A stretch of 64,000 nucleotides of DNA from Ministeria vibrans ATCC 50519. Its lineage: Eukaryota; Opisthokonta; Filasterea. The stretch spans positions 47,040 through 111,039 of the forward strand of contig CALSCP010000733.1 of NCBI GenBank assembly GCA_943704425.1. Reading direction: 5' to 3'. The notes under the pieces were generated by a model. The model ran no database searches. It was not told where the DNA came from and saw nothing but the letters and a program-made list of their open reading frames with translations. Below are positions 1 to 11,800 of the stretch, piece by piece. Within the stretch, counting starts at the first letter, position 1; each line of letters begins with the position of its first letter. The position numbers and the translations under genes were made by a program.

Positions 1-53
1 GGGGGGGGGGAAAGAAGACAATATTTATATACAAGAATGAAAGTGGACACATG

Positions 54-491
54 TTACGTGTGCGCATTCGCCCGCAGTGCTGCTCCGCGCTGCCTTCTCC
101 CTCGCCTTCGTCTTCTGCGTCCACCACCCAGCTTTGTGGCAACCTGTTGCTGGAGAGTCGCAAGGGCCTTCGTGCGGGCCGTGGCGGTGTCGGTGTCGTC
201 GTCGGAGCACCCGACGACGAATGCGCGCGCTTCGTCGTCCGCACGTTGCTCGCGTCGCCTCTGCTGCCGGTACCGCTTGAGCCATGCGCGTAGACTGGGA
301 CGCACAATGCACCGAGGCACGCACTCTACGCCGGCCACGTCGTGCGACATGGTCTCAACTGTGTCTTCTTCTTTTTCTTCAACAAAAAGTTCGGGAAATT
401 TCTCATCGCCATCATCGGAGAATCGCTCTCGCTCCAATTCTCGTACCATGTCGGCAAAGTATAGCTCGTCAAAATGATCAGACTTGCTCAT
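54..491 (-). CDS. Hypothetical charged protein, 145 aa
   Basis: I do not recognise this protein. The frame begins at an ATG at 491 (an in-frame GTG lies just before it) and runs without interruption to TAA at 54-56. The N-terminal half is acidic, with EEKEED near residue 40 and a DDDTD cluster later. The C-terminal half is strongly basic, including a run of six arginines after GGG that resembles an RNA-binding or nucleolar tail. A central stretch, RPSLRAWLKRYRQQRRREQ, looks like an amphipathic basic helix. No intron is needed. It is transcribed away from the bZIP gene at 879, with a 387-bp shared upstream region. A gene is supported by the long ATG-initiated frame and the biased but ordered composition. 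It could also be a fortuitous frame in GC-rich DNA. Confidence 0.5.
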   Translation of the reverse strand: MSKSDHFDELYFADMVRELERERFSDDGDEKFPELFVEEKEEDTVETMSHDVAGVECVPRCIVRPSLRAWLKRYRQQRRREQRADDEARAFVVGCSDDDTDTATARTKALATLQQQVATKLGGGRRRRRRGRRQRGAALRANAHT

Positions 492-706
492 CACGCGAAA
501 AAAAAGTACGAAGACGGAAAAATGAATGTGCTTAAAGTAAAATTATTTGAGTATCTGCTTCAACGCAAAAACAAAAACGCAACCAAGCAAACGGCATGTC
601 TCAATACAGCTTACGAGTTGGCAGATATGTCATTCGGCAATGGCTCTGACAACTCGCTCGCCGTATCGATGTTTTTGGCCTCCCTTTTTGTGACGAAAGA
701 AAAACG

Positions 707-724
707 TTTTGCGACGTCGCAAAA
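707..724. promoter_or_regulatory. Palindrome centred on GACGTC, candidate bZIP site
   Basis: TTTTGCGACGTCGCAAAA is a perfect inverted repeat. With one bulged base the symmetry extends five more bases on each side (AAACG / CGTTT). GACGTC is the core of CRE/C-box elements bound by bZIP dimers. The site lies about 155 bp upstream of a bZIP gene, so autoregulation is possible. That is inference; no binding is shown. Confidence 0.4.
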
Positions 725-743
725 ACGTTTCGCAAAAAACGTT
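718..743. repeat. Tandem CGCAAAAA(A)CGTTT words
   Basis: Two copies of CGCAAAAACGTTT (the second with one extra A) stand in tandem and overlap the right arm of the palindrome at 707-724. A third related AAAACGTTTT lies at 701-710. Together they make a compact array of possible operator half-sites upstream of the bZIP gene. Confidence 0.5.
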
Positions 744-878
744 TGGGCTTCGTTCGAACCATAAAAACTCATCGTGAAACTCCCTGATCATTGATCACTC
801 ACTTTTATCTGTCCCCCCTCCCCCCCACCCCCCTCGTTGCCATTTCCCTTTCACGTAAGAGACTGAGTTGCTGTTGTA

Positions 879-1859
879 ATGGATTCCGAACTCATTTCTT
901 GTGCTGACATGCGCTGGCTAGACAACATCCTGGCACCCTCCCCTAAACCCATGGCTCTCCTTGCATCCGAGTGGCCCACCACAACGTCCACGACCGGCGA
1001 CAACACGTCGACAACGGAGCTGGTCTCAACACGCCGACGTGGTCGACCACGGCGCGACGTTGCCCCGACGTCTGCTGCTGCGGCTGCGGCTGCGGCTGCT
1101 GCGACCGCCGCCAGCATAGTGACCCCCCTCCAGAAGAAACGTGTAAGCAAACCGTCTCGACGACTCGTTGACGACGCTGCCTATGTGGCGCCTGCGTCTG
1201 AAGACGAGGAACACGATGACGATGACGAAGACGAACTGATGGATGAGGACGATGCGAACGAGGACGACGACGACGACGACGACGACGACGACCGCATCAG
1301 CAGTGTGTCGCGCACGCCCCGTACCACAAGCACAAGCCCCAACAATACTTCTTCAAGATCTAGCAGCGTTGGGAAAAGACGGAGACAAGGCTCGGACAGC
1401 GACGGCAGTGACATTGCCGCTCGCAAGCGAAACCGTGACGTACAGTATGCGCGTCGGACACGCGAACGTAAGAAGATGTATATGAGCGAGCTGGAAAGTC
1501 GCATCGAGCAGCTGGAGAAACGCCACGAAGAATTACGTGCCCAATCCACCAATTTGGACACATCGATTGTCACGCTGCAGAGCGAGTGCGGTCAGCTCCG
1601 CGAACGCTTGGCTGACTCACCATTGGCCCCTGCTATTCGTCTTCTTAACGGCATCGGTGCTTCCACGGCCATAGGCACGTCTGCCACGGCCACGCCCGCC
1701 ACTGCGGAGGCACCCATGCCTTCACTCAGTAGTGCTGCTGGAAGCATCGCCGAAACAGATGCGTCCAGTCTGTCGCCCTCAACTCAGGTGTGTGATGACG
1801 ATGACGATCTCTTCTTTCGCTGGTCGCATGACAGCAACGATCCTTCCCTCATTTTGTAA
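879..1859 (+). CDS. bZIP transcription factor with AT-hook, 326 aa
   Basis: This is a nuclear DNA-binding regulator. A single uninterrupted frame runs from ATG at 879 to TAA at 1857-1859. In order it has an AT-hook-like RRRGRPRR (residues 52-59), a poly-Ala run (about 67-75), an acidic stretch with ten consecutive Asp (about 129-138), a basic region (about 182-199) and a leucine zipper with Leu at 205, 212, 219, 226, 233 and 240 in perfect heptads. The RERKK-x-x-MSELE junction resembles the XBP1/HAC1 and plant bZIP register. In that register the usually invariant Asn of the basic region is replaced by Asp187, and the next conserved Ala by Tyr190; an Asn is present two residues earlier (185). 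The tail is Ala/Thr/Ser-rich with a second Asp run. The palindrome at 707-724 may be a target. The family call is secure; its DNA specificity is not. Confidence 0.9.
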   Translation: MDSELISCADMRWLDNILAPSPKPMALLASEWPTTTSTTGDNTSTTELVSTRRRGRPRRDVAPTSAAAAAAAAAATAASIVTPLQKKRVSKPSRRLVDDAAYVAPASEDEEHDDDDEDELMDEDDANEDDDDDDDDDDRISSVSRTPRTTSTSPNNTSSRSSSVGKRRRQGSDSDGSDIAARKRNRDVQYARRTRERKKMYMSELESRIEQLEKRHEELRAQSTNLDTSIVTLQSECGQLRERLADSPLAPAIRLLNGIGASTAIGTSATATPATAEAPMPSLSSAAGSIAETDASSLSPSTQVCDDDDDLFFRWSHDSNDPSLIL

Positions 1860-2604
1860 ATGCTCCACTCCCACTCAACTCTTGTATCGCGCTCTCTCTC
1901 TTTCTCTCTCCCTCTCTCTCATACAGCGTCCGAAACGGTCGTGTCGTGCGCACAGAGAAAGGCGGTAAGCTCTCTCTCTCTCTCTCTTTCTCTCTACTTG
2001 AAGAGAAGTTGTTTGTAGATGAGGACGAAAGAGAGTGTGTATGAAATTGTTAAAATAAAATATCATTAATGATTATTATTGTTCTCTATTTTTATATTAT
2101 TGTAGCGTTAATATAGAAGTGCCCTATCTTCTTTATTTCATTACTGTTTCATGTCAATATCAAAGCCATTATATTGCAATTCATACCACTGTCTGTTGCG
2201 GTTGTTGGTGACGGGACTGTCACAGCGCTGTTTACGTCCGACAATCGACAGCCACGACAGACAATCAGCCGCCTCGGCATTCGCACCATCGTTTGTTGGG
2301 ATTGTTGAAGCGAGTCCGAAGCGAGCAAAGGCGGAACCCACCACGACCGTCGGCGGATGCAGACGGTGTTCAATATCGATTCCTTATTTCGAGTAGGAAA
2401 GCTAGGCATACTGGCATAGTGGAGTGATCACTTCAGTAATCAGTGGTGCAGCTAAGAACAGCGTTGGTGTTACTAAATTGTAGATCAACTATGAAAAAAT
2501 AGACGGAATTACAGCTTCATTGATGAATGATTACAGCTCTCGTATTAATTTCTTTTCTTTTATTAACTATTTCAATTCTTTCCGCGACTCTGTCTCGAGT
2601 CACG
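1860..2604. other. Intergenic: bZIP 3' end and RNF213-like 5' leader
   Basis: This 745-bp region holds two CT-rich microsatellites (1891-1920 and 1970-1995) and a candidate poly(A) signal AATAAA at 2054-2059, followed by AT-rich DNA. A minus-strand open frame at about 2141-2375, ending YELQYNGFDIDMKQ, looks more protein-like than chance, but it has no start codon or convincing upstream exon. I leave it unannotated. A plus-strand frame continuous with the next gene opens at ATG 2527, 78 bp before the start I prefer. Confidence 0.5.
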
Positions 2605-2850
2605 ATGAGCTTTTTGAAGGACACATATAATCAATGGGTGTCGAGGCGACGTGAAGCCTCTGAGGCGGCGCGCGCGTCCTCGGACTGTCGCGACATGGTC
2701 CGCCGCATTGAGACGATGGTTGCAGACGCACACACCACGCGCCGCGTCGCCGTCTTCACAAGCCTCATTGGATCTCTGACAGGACGCTCCCCCCGAAAGG
2801 CCACGCCCTACTCTATGGCTGCGTAAGAAATGGAACGGAGAAAAAAAAAG

Positions 2851-2886
<36 letters not shown>

Positions 2887-5800
2887 AAAAAACTCTCGTT
2901 ATGATTCATGTAGCGCCATCTTCTTGCTCACTGTCGAAAATGCCATATCCGAGATGGTGGCGCCGTTGGAGGAGCTGCAGCGTTTCTGGGAAACGGACGT
3001 GGAGCGGCAAGGAAGCGAGGTTGATCTACGATGTGCGGCGTTGATGACTGCCTTTGCTCGCACTCTGCACAAAACGCAAGATCCGCGGGCCTTTGCCGTG
3101 TGGCGTCGCACTCTGCAGTCGCTTGATGATTCCTGCCATGCGTGGACCCCGGCAGAGTACGCCCAATGGTGCGCAGAAGACGCCAATTGCAACGTCAAGC
3201 TTGCTGCAGCCGTCCCGCCAGCGGTCATGCAGCACATCTTTGGTACTGCTGACCCCACACCCCTGAGTGTGCCGACGAGGCAATCGGCATACGTTGTACT
3301 CGAGGTGACGCCGACCGCGCTCGACGATCTTCCCTGGGTTGTTAGTGTGTCCGCTGACACCAACTGCACATTTCGATTGGCAGCGAGTAATGACCCAAGT
3401 CAGACGCTGCGGTCCACTTCCAGCGACCAGGCAAACGATGTGGATTTTTACGAGGTTGCTGCTCCCTTTGTCTTCTCCGACGCGTCGAAGGGCTTCTATT
3501 CGTTTGAAGACATTGTCAAGCGTCACACTGCCGTTCAGCTTGAGTTAGGCGAGCCATCATCGCATCCGAACCGTGCCAACCCCACTGTTTCTGGTGTCGT
3601 TGTGGCGCGCGTTAACAAGGCTGCCTGGGACCCACGCTTCGATAGGTCGCCACTCACCCCCTGGATGGTTATTCCTCAAGCATCCTCCCTGCTGGAGTCG
3701 CTGTCAGTGTCTCCCAGCTCGGTCGAAGTCTGCCTCCTCGTAAACTGTTCCAGCGACACGATTGGCGACTCTCTCAACGCCGTCACGCTTGCTTGCCAAA
3801 GTCACACCGAGGCGACTCTTGCCGGAATCAATTTACGCGACAACGAAACACTCCGGTGCGCCGCCTGTGGGTTGATTCAGTTGCTTCACGGCACCTTGCC
3901 CGACGCGCACCAGTGGACTCTCTTTCAGTCACGTGTATGCGGATCTCAGTTCAATTCTGCCCCTCTAGCCCCACTCGCTCTCGAGCGGAAAGTTCTCTCT
4001 TCTCTTGTCGAACAAGGAGACCGATGGATCGATGAGGCCGCGCAGCGCTTGCTTTCTGACGCCGTTCGTGACATCAGCAGCGTCGCGCCCTTCGGATCTC
4101 ACCTTGTCAAAGTGGGCATCGCACAACTGCCGCCTGTGCAGCATTCACCACGCTCCTTGTGTCGTGACGGTGTTTTCATTGTACAAGCCCTGCGAGATCG
4201 ACTAGGAGACGTGCCGTACGTCATGAAGAATGACGATCTCGACAGCATGCAGAACACAATGACGGATATCGCCATCCGTGTGATTCGCAGTATGCCAGTC
4301 GCCGATGTCTACGTGCGCCACACGCATGACAAACCTTTTTTTTGTGTTTTGTGCGAGACGATTGACTTCTTGCTCTCTGACGATGCGACCGACGTCATCA
4401 CGCCAAACCCGGTTCGCGCATCGCAGGACAGTGTTTGCACTCTCACTGCTGTTGCCATTGCTGCCAAACTGGCGGATTTACTTGACGACAGTACCGTGCA
4501 ACCCGAACGGATTTGTCAGGCAGTCAGGCGAGCACTCCCACTTCCAGAGCAGATGGACTTGGCCACCTGTATGCGTCTGCTTAGTGTCATTAACTGTCGT
4601 ACATCTTCCGAGCACCCCGAAATATACAAGACCATTTGCGTCACATCCATATCTCTCCTGTCATCAGCCATTGAAGACAAGCTTGCGCGTGTCGACGACA
4701 ACTCCCTGGTCTGGAACCAGGGTGACACTCTCACATATCTCGATATCCACTTCAGCCTTCCCAGTCCATCGCCGCCGACTACTTCTGTTTCTGCGGTGCT
4801 CGCTCTTCTCGAAACTCAGGTGTGCAAGCTTACAGTGGCAACCCGCGATTTGCGCCAAGCACCGCTCCTTTTTGTCAAGCCTCGACGATTCGATTGTTCG
4901 ACGGCTGTACCTCTCTGGAACGTGTTGCTCAAGTGGGATAGCAAAACTGCATGCACTGCCAGGCGCGTGCACTTGAAGCGTCTTTTGAGCGAAGTGCGCA
5001 AGTGTCAAACAACCTTTGCCCGGTTCGTACCCCATTTCAACAACGCCTCTCTTGCCCCCAAGGACAGTTTTGCACAACACATTCTTGATTGCAACGAACG
5101 GGCGGACGTGCTCTTCAGGGATCTGACTCGGAATTTGGAGAACGCCGAGTTATCTTCTCCATCGCTCGCGTCTCTGACTGAGACTACCATTGCGCTCTTG
5201 GCGGATCAAACGAAGGCGCATGCTCTCGTGCCATATATCGATCTGGCTCCTCTCTCGCGCACCTTCATAGTGAACAAGCTACTTGAGGCCGGCACTGAGA
5301 CCTCCGCGACAGAAAACCGCCTGTGTGAGTGGTCACTGGATCTCTACGAACGCATTTTGCAGCTGCGACTGCAGTTCTCTCTTGCTTTACTCTACGAAGG
5401 CCAGGAAGAGCTAGAGTTGAAGAGATTGCTGGGAGAGCGGACAACAGCGTCCTATGGCAGTCCCGAGGTGACTCTCATGCGGGCACTGGTCTGCAGCGGT
5501 GGATTGCATGTGGCAACGACGTTACTTGCACTGCCACTGCTGCCCGCCGCTTTCACGGACACAAGCCTGTATCGTCTTGGAGATGGTGTCATCTCCCAGG
5601 CTGAGGCTTTGCAATTTTGGCGGTGTGTCACGAAGCAGCCGACACTCGAGTGTCTCACACTTGACATTGTCGACTCTCACGCTTGCTGGTGGACAAGTGT
5701 GCATGTGCAATCTTTGGAGATGCATGCGGTGCTGCCCCAGGCCGTTGTGCTAGCATGCGTGCGTGTGTGCGAACGGCTGGGCGACATTGTGTTCTCCAGC

Positions 5801-8800
5801 GATGACCGACAGGTGTGTCTCGAGTTGATGAATTGCGAAAAAGTGATGAAGCAGCTTCACACGTGGCATCGCAGTCGCGAAATCGATGCGGGTCACTTCC
5901 GCAGTCAGTTTGAGCGCGGGGCCGGCCTTTCGCAACGCATGAAAATGCTTGGTGTCTCTCTGGCACTCTTCAAAGCCATGGAAAGCGCCTTTAAGGAAGA
6001 AGAAGATGTCTTTTGCCTGGAGTCTTTGTTTGCTTCGGTTCCCACCGAGACTGCCGTCCACACCAACATCGATGATGTGATGAAGATCACAAGTGAGCAA
6101 CTGGACACCGTCCACTCGTCCATCACGTCTCCACCCTCGACGAATGGAAAAGTCACCGAGAATGCTGCGCTTCATGTGCTCCGAATGCGTCTCGTAGATC
6201 AACGTGAGCAGTCGGCGTGGCGCGTCGCTATCAAACTCGTTTACTCCGATTCTCTCGATCGTCTCGTCGCCGAATACACCGTGATGACTGACTTCACCTT
6301 CAACAACCGCGTGGCCGCCGATGTGCTTGCAGCAGCCAACACAACTGGGTCCCGATATGGCATGAGGGACTCCCAGAAAGCGTCTGAGGCCCACCAATCT
6401 TTGGAGCGTCTCCTGGCTCTCTGCGACCGCCTCATTGGTATGCAAGCTTTTGGATTCCGTTTCAAACGCGACCTTTTCAAGGTGTTCGAGCTACGCCCCA
6501 ACGTTGTCAAGTGTCTCACATCAACGCTCACTCACTATCTTTCCGCGTGGGAGACAGTCGTGGCAAATTTTTCGACTTTGGTCCACACTCAGCTTTCACC
6601 CGAGTCAAAGACGCGTCATCTTTTGCGTCTGGGACTCGACCGCCTCGGACAGCTGGACGTGGTCATGTTCCCTTACGAGGGTGCATCGTCTGCCTCGTCA
6701 GGGCATCTCCTGAGGGCTTTTGCTGGGGACAGTCTTGAGAGTATCGACAAGTCTTGGTCACGTTCTGAGTGGAAGCGATTTGTTCAGAATGACCCTCTCG
6801 CACTATCGTGGGAGGCACTCGAGGTGGTCGACCGTACTTCCTTTGGTGACCTTCTTAAGGGAAAATTGAAACACATGGCCGAATTTCTCGCCTCAACTAG
6901 TGCACCTCCTCAGCGCCCTGCTGGCTCATCGTCGGCTTCCAAGACAGCCGTTGTCTCGTTGCACATTGCGATGCCACCAGACGACGGGGCTGCGTCTGGG
7001 GGTGCTCTTGCGCTCTTTAGCGCCATTCACGCAGTGCGAAAGCTCCTCGTCCCGGACGAGTTCCACGGCGATGTGTCGGCAGTGCCAATGCCCATGCGAG
7101 ACAATTTGCTTGTCTTTCGTCCCGGTTGCAATCTCCATGTCGAACGTGTCAAGTGTTTCTTTGCCTGGGCTGCCTCCGCTCCGACGCTGTCGATTGTGCT
7201 TTTTCCCGACGCGCTCACCGAGGCACAGCAGGACTGGTTTGTCGATGCGCTCATTGCATCGCCTCTGAGCAGCTTAGACAACAACAACAGTCTGCCCGCG
7301 CTCGTGATTGTGACGGGTTGCTTTGGAATGTCTGGTCGTATGCGGCATGTGTTGCTGCAGCAGAAAAGCTGCACGTGCACTGAGGTCGACCCGCCGACCG
7401 ACATGGAAATTACCGATGCGCTGTGGGTGCTTGCTCAGAACAATGATCGCCCACTCACCGTGCGTGCGCACCATCGAGGTTACTGGGCGCAAGGCGACAC
7501 TGCGTCACACAGCCAGAGTGGCAAGTCGTTTGACATTGTCCAGACGCACGCGCGCGAAATAACCAACGTACCGCAGAGCCATGCGCGCGAAGTGGCCAAT
7601 GTGGTGCTTCCATTGCAACTTGTGCCGGGCGACAATCTCTCTACGTTTCTTGCTCACTTTCACCGCCATGCCTCCTCGCTTGTGTGGATCGAAACTGTGG
7701 TGGTGGACCAGACTACAGAGTCACTGCATCCCGCGGGCGAGTCGGTTTTCTCAGAGCAACTATTTGATGACCTGCTGTTTCAGCTGCTCTGCTTTGGTCA
7801 GGCTCGTTCGGGAGGACGCATCTGGCGATTGCATGGCAAGACCATCATCGATGTCGAGCTGCACTTTCATGTCGAGGCCAATGAGCTCAAACAGGTGAAG
7901 CGTTCGCTTCCGCTTTTGCATGCTCTGAGTCTGACCGGTCGTGGTGTTGCCAGCGCTGCGGGACCAACGCAACCGGAGCTGATCGTGCCGTCGGTCTTGC
8001 CGCACACCTTAGCGCTCTCTCCATGCAACTGCAATTGGTATGGCCGCGCCTGTGAGAGCTGTCCGGCACTACGTGAGTACTTTCGGAGTGATACTGAGGC
8101 GACACTTGTTCAGATGAAACGCGTTGCCATCTACCTTCATTGGGTATTTCATGGCCTGCCGCAAAATGCCCTAGATGACATCGACGATCCCTGCATCACT
8201 GGCGAACTGCTCTTTTTCACAGCACGCGAGCTTTTTGTTGGCCAGTCGGAACGATTGCGTCCAAAAAATCTTCGTACCTGGCTGATGGACACGACCAACA
8301 CGAACACAATGCTGTTGCCGAGCTTGGGCATGGCCACTGCACAAGAGCGACCGGCCGTCTTTGCGTGGTCGCGCGAGAGTGAGCTGAAGGACTCGTCACT
8401 TGCGGAAAAGATGGCTGATCATTTGAAAAGTATTCAAGACTGTCTGATAAAAGGGACGCACGGCGATCATTCCCGAGTGCAACGCGCGGCTGCAGCGGGC
8501 ATGGAACGTATGTTTGGGGCGAAGGCCACGGCAGATACCATGGACAAGTTCCCTCACTTCATTCTGAGCCCCATGGTGATGCTTCGCATTCTTACTTTGG
8601 GCGTGCACTTTGCACTTGGACTCCCGCTTGTGCTCGAGGGCGAGACGGGCGAAGGGAAAACAAAACTACTGGAGGTCTTTTCATTCTTGGTGGAGCGCTG
8701 TCGAGGTTCCGCTGGTTGTGCTATTAAGTTTCACCAGCTGGATCTGTGTCCGAGTAACACCATTGAGAGTGTGCGCAAGTGGCTGCATGAGAGAACGGAA

Positions 8801-11800
8801 AAGTGGCAGAAAGGAGACGGTCTGGCAAATCACAGTGACTGCCTGCCCACATGCATTGTTTTCATTGATGAAATTAACTGCTGTACATCCGGTGTACTTG
8901 AGCTGTTGCGCAGCTTAATGCTGGATCGTCATCTCATGTCGACCCACGAGCACCTGCGCATTTCCAAGGACGTATGGTTTGTCTCTGCATGCAATCCATA
9001 CCGCGCCGTGATTCACAAAGACGAGGCGACCCTCTCGGCGGCCTACACAGTGTTGCCACTGCCGCACTCTCTGTGCCAAGTGCGGCTTCCACTGGACGTA
9101 CTCGACCTGAACGATCTCAACTACATTGTGGCGTCGCGTGTACAGGCGTGGCTATGCGAGCAGAAAATGGACCACGCCGATGGTGCCGTCTTCACTCGAC
9201 TTCTGATGAGTCTACATCTTGCGGCCGAGATGTACGCAAGTTCACGGTGGAAGCAAGGTGCAGGTGCGCCAGCTGTGTCGCTGCGCGAGCTTGACCGAAC
9301 GCTGGCGCTTGCGGGTGCCTGTTGGCAGCACACTGGTGCGACGAGCGTGCTGTTCCATCGCTTGACAAATGTCAACTCGCTGGCACTTTGTTGTCTCCAG
9401 ATGGTTGGGGGTGTGGTGTATCTGTCTCGTGTACCTGTTGGGGAGCTCGACTTGCTGGTGAAGTCGGTGGGCGAGATTGATGCAAACGCCAAGAGCGACA
9501 TTGAACATGCGTCGAAGGCGATGCACGAGTGTGGCTTGGCGCTTTGTACAGAATTGCGCGTGACGGTCAATGTGAGCATTGTGCCGACGGAAGGTGTGCA
9601 ACGGATGCTGCTGCTTTTGTACACGCATGCGATGGGACGCTGTCCGGTTTTCTTAGTGGGTCCACCAGGTAGTTCGAAGTCACTGACGCTCAAGCTTTTC
9701 ACGGAGGCGGTCGGTGATGCGCGTCTGCGTCTCGAAAGTCCTTTTGTGCGGGGTATCCCGGAGATTTCCGTGAGCATTCTGCAGTGCTCGAAGAGTCTCA
9801 CCGAGGAAGCACTGCGTGGTGAGTTCAGACGCTCAAAAGAATATTTGGGGAGTCTACAGAGCGAGCAGGAGGCGGCGCTGGTGGTGCTGGAAGAACTTGG
9901 ACTGGCGTGTTCGGCGACAGACTTGCCGTCGCTCAAGGTGATCCACAGTCTGCTTGACCGTCAGCAGCATGCTTCTCTTAAGAACCGTGTTGGCTTTGTG
10001 GCGCTCTCCAACTCCCTTGTGGACGCAGCCAAAATGAATCGCGGCACGGTGATGATGGTGGAGCGGATGAGCGGCGAAGAGATTCAGACGACGCTGCAAT
10101 CAATGTTGAAGCCCGGCCATGGCATTTCTCAACAATCGTTTGACGATGTTTTGCTCTTTTTGAGTTCCATTCGCGACGGCCGAGACCCTGTTTACTTTAT
10201 GTATGGCTGCCGCGACATTTTTTCTTTTTTGAACAATGTGCGTTGCTATCTGGACCAGGCAGCGCCTCTGGGAGATACAGCTGGTGCAGTCAATGTGCTC
10301 AACTGTGGCTGTAAACGAACTCTAGCTCATGTCGTGAGCGAGGCTGTGCGCAAGGCGCTGTTGCGCGAGTTTGGCGGCACTGCACTGATGAGCGAGTTGG
10401 TGCAGCAACTGGTGCAACATCACGCCGCTCTGACACACGCTGATCCGATGTGCGCGAGCAGGCCGCTCGATCTCTTGCGCCAAATGACGTCTCTCCGTGT
10501 ATCAGCGAGCGCCAATACTTTTGCTATGCACGACCGACCTCTCTTGTGTCTGACCAGACTCAAACCCATGTCGTATTGGCTTGAGTTGCTGCATATGCCG
10601 CGACCGAGCAAAAACGAGTGGCTGTCCATTCTTGCGTATCCTGGCTTGCGCTCGAGCGGCTCAGTTGCTGTGCCCTCCGAAGCGGCTTTGCTGGAGGATT
10701 TCATGGTGTGCATGGGGAAGGGTGGGGCGCGGTGGGTACAGGCCGATGAGTCGTTGTACGCGTCGTTGCTTGATGTGCTTAATGGGCACGCATTCATTCG
10801 TTCGGCTGACGATCGCGACACGACAATGGTCCGCGTGGCCTTGCGTGGCCGATCGCTCTATGCTCCGATGCGCGCCTCCTTCCGTCTCATGCTTGTGCAT
10901 CCGCTGGCCGAAGCAAACAAGTGGCACCCCGCCCTTCTGAATCGAACGCATAAGATTGAATTCAAAACGGACGATCTTGTGCGACGAGTTGTCCAACACC
11001 TTGTGAGCGACACGGAAGAGGAGTTTGAAGAGCGACGCAAGAACCTTTTGAATTTGGCCCACTACCTCACGGAGTGTGTGGCCCCCTGTGTAACTGTACC
11101 CCTTGTGCAGGAGTCACTGGCACTTGCTGCTCTCTGGGAGGTCTGTCACCTGGTGTATCCGCACACCCTTGACTCAGAGGCCGAGAGCACGAGTTCGCTG
11201 GAGATCACTGAGAAGTCACCGTCGGAGTGTGCGCTCGAGGAGATGCAGCGCATCGTCGCCGAACACGAGTCGTCATTGCTAGACAACGACCATGGGCGTG
11301 TGGCATCTGTGAACCATGTTGCGTCGCTTTTCGCAGATGCGTCACCCTTCTTTCAGTGTATTTGGATGCTTCACTCGCCGTTCTTGACGTCGCGTGATTT
11401 TATTCGTGCGCATTTAGCTCCGCTACTTGGCAAAGAAGTGATGCAAACACATACACTGATGGTGTTGCACGAGGAGCAAGACACACTTGAAGTGCCAGCG
11501 CATGAAACAGACCGTGCGCCGCTGATTGTGATTACGGCACGCTACCTCTACCTCAAAGTCATCGACTGGAACTCACTGTGTGGCATGTTCGACGTGTCTT
11601 CCAAGTCGCAATCGCGACCGTTTGTTGTATTTGAGGTGGCCGTACAGGCCGAATGCGACGTTTTGCTGGCGTACATTATGGACGAGATGGGCCCTTACAT
11701 TGACGAACTCGACTGTCTCGTGCTCATGTGTGGTGCGCTTGATGTGATGGAATCTGCGTCTGTGCGTGTGATGGCCGCGCCCAACTGGCGCTTCTGTACA

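Larger units (their letters stand above)
492..878. promoter_or_regulatory. Divergent intergenic region, small gene / bZIP
   Basis: This 387-bp region separates two genes read in opposite directions, so it should hold both promoters. The first half is AT-rich. The second half carries a perfect 18-bp palindrome and repeated AACGTTT words (annotated separately), followed by a C-rich tract at 811-835 just before the bZIP start. I see no convincing TATA box. An open frame on the plus strand inside it has biased, low-quality content and is not annotated. Confidence 0.5.

Noticed and set aside
744-757. GGTTCGAA-like word (minus strand) as a tRNA B box
   Set aside because: No A box, acceptor stem or cloverleaf can be drawn around it.
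474-764. Plus-strand open frame in the bZIP promoter
   Set aside because: It overlaps the palindrome and AACGTTT repeats, has poor coding composition, and starts inside the opposite gene.
2141-2375. Minus-strand open frame ending YELQYNGFDIDMKQ
   Set aside because: The residues look protein-like, but there is no start codon, no upstream exon with a matching donor, and it lies in the leader region of a plus-strand gene. Noted in the intergenic entry only.
9121-9936. Long antisense open frame inside the RNF213-like gene
   Set aside because: It is a Ser/Arg-rich shadow of a GC-rich coding strand with strong motifs (AAA) on the other strand; the same holds for antisense frames in all three giants.
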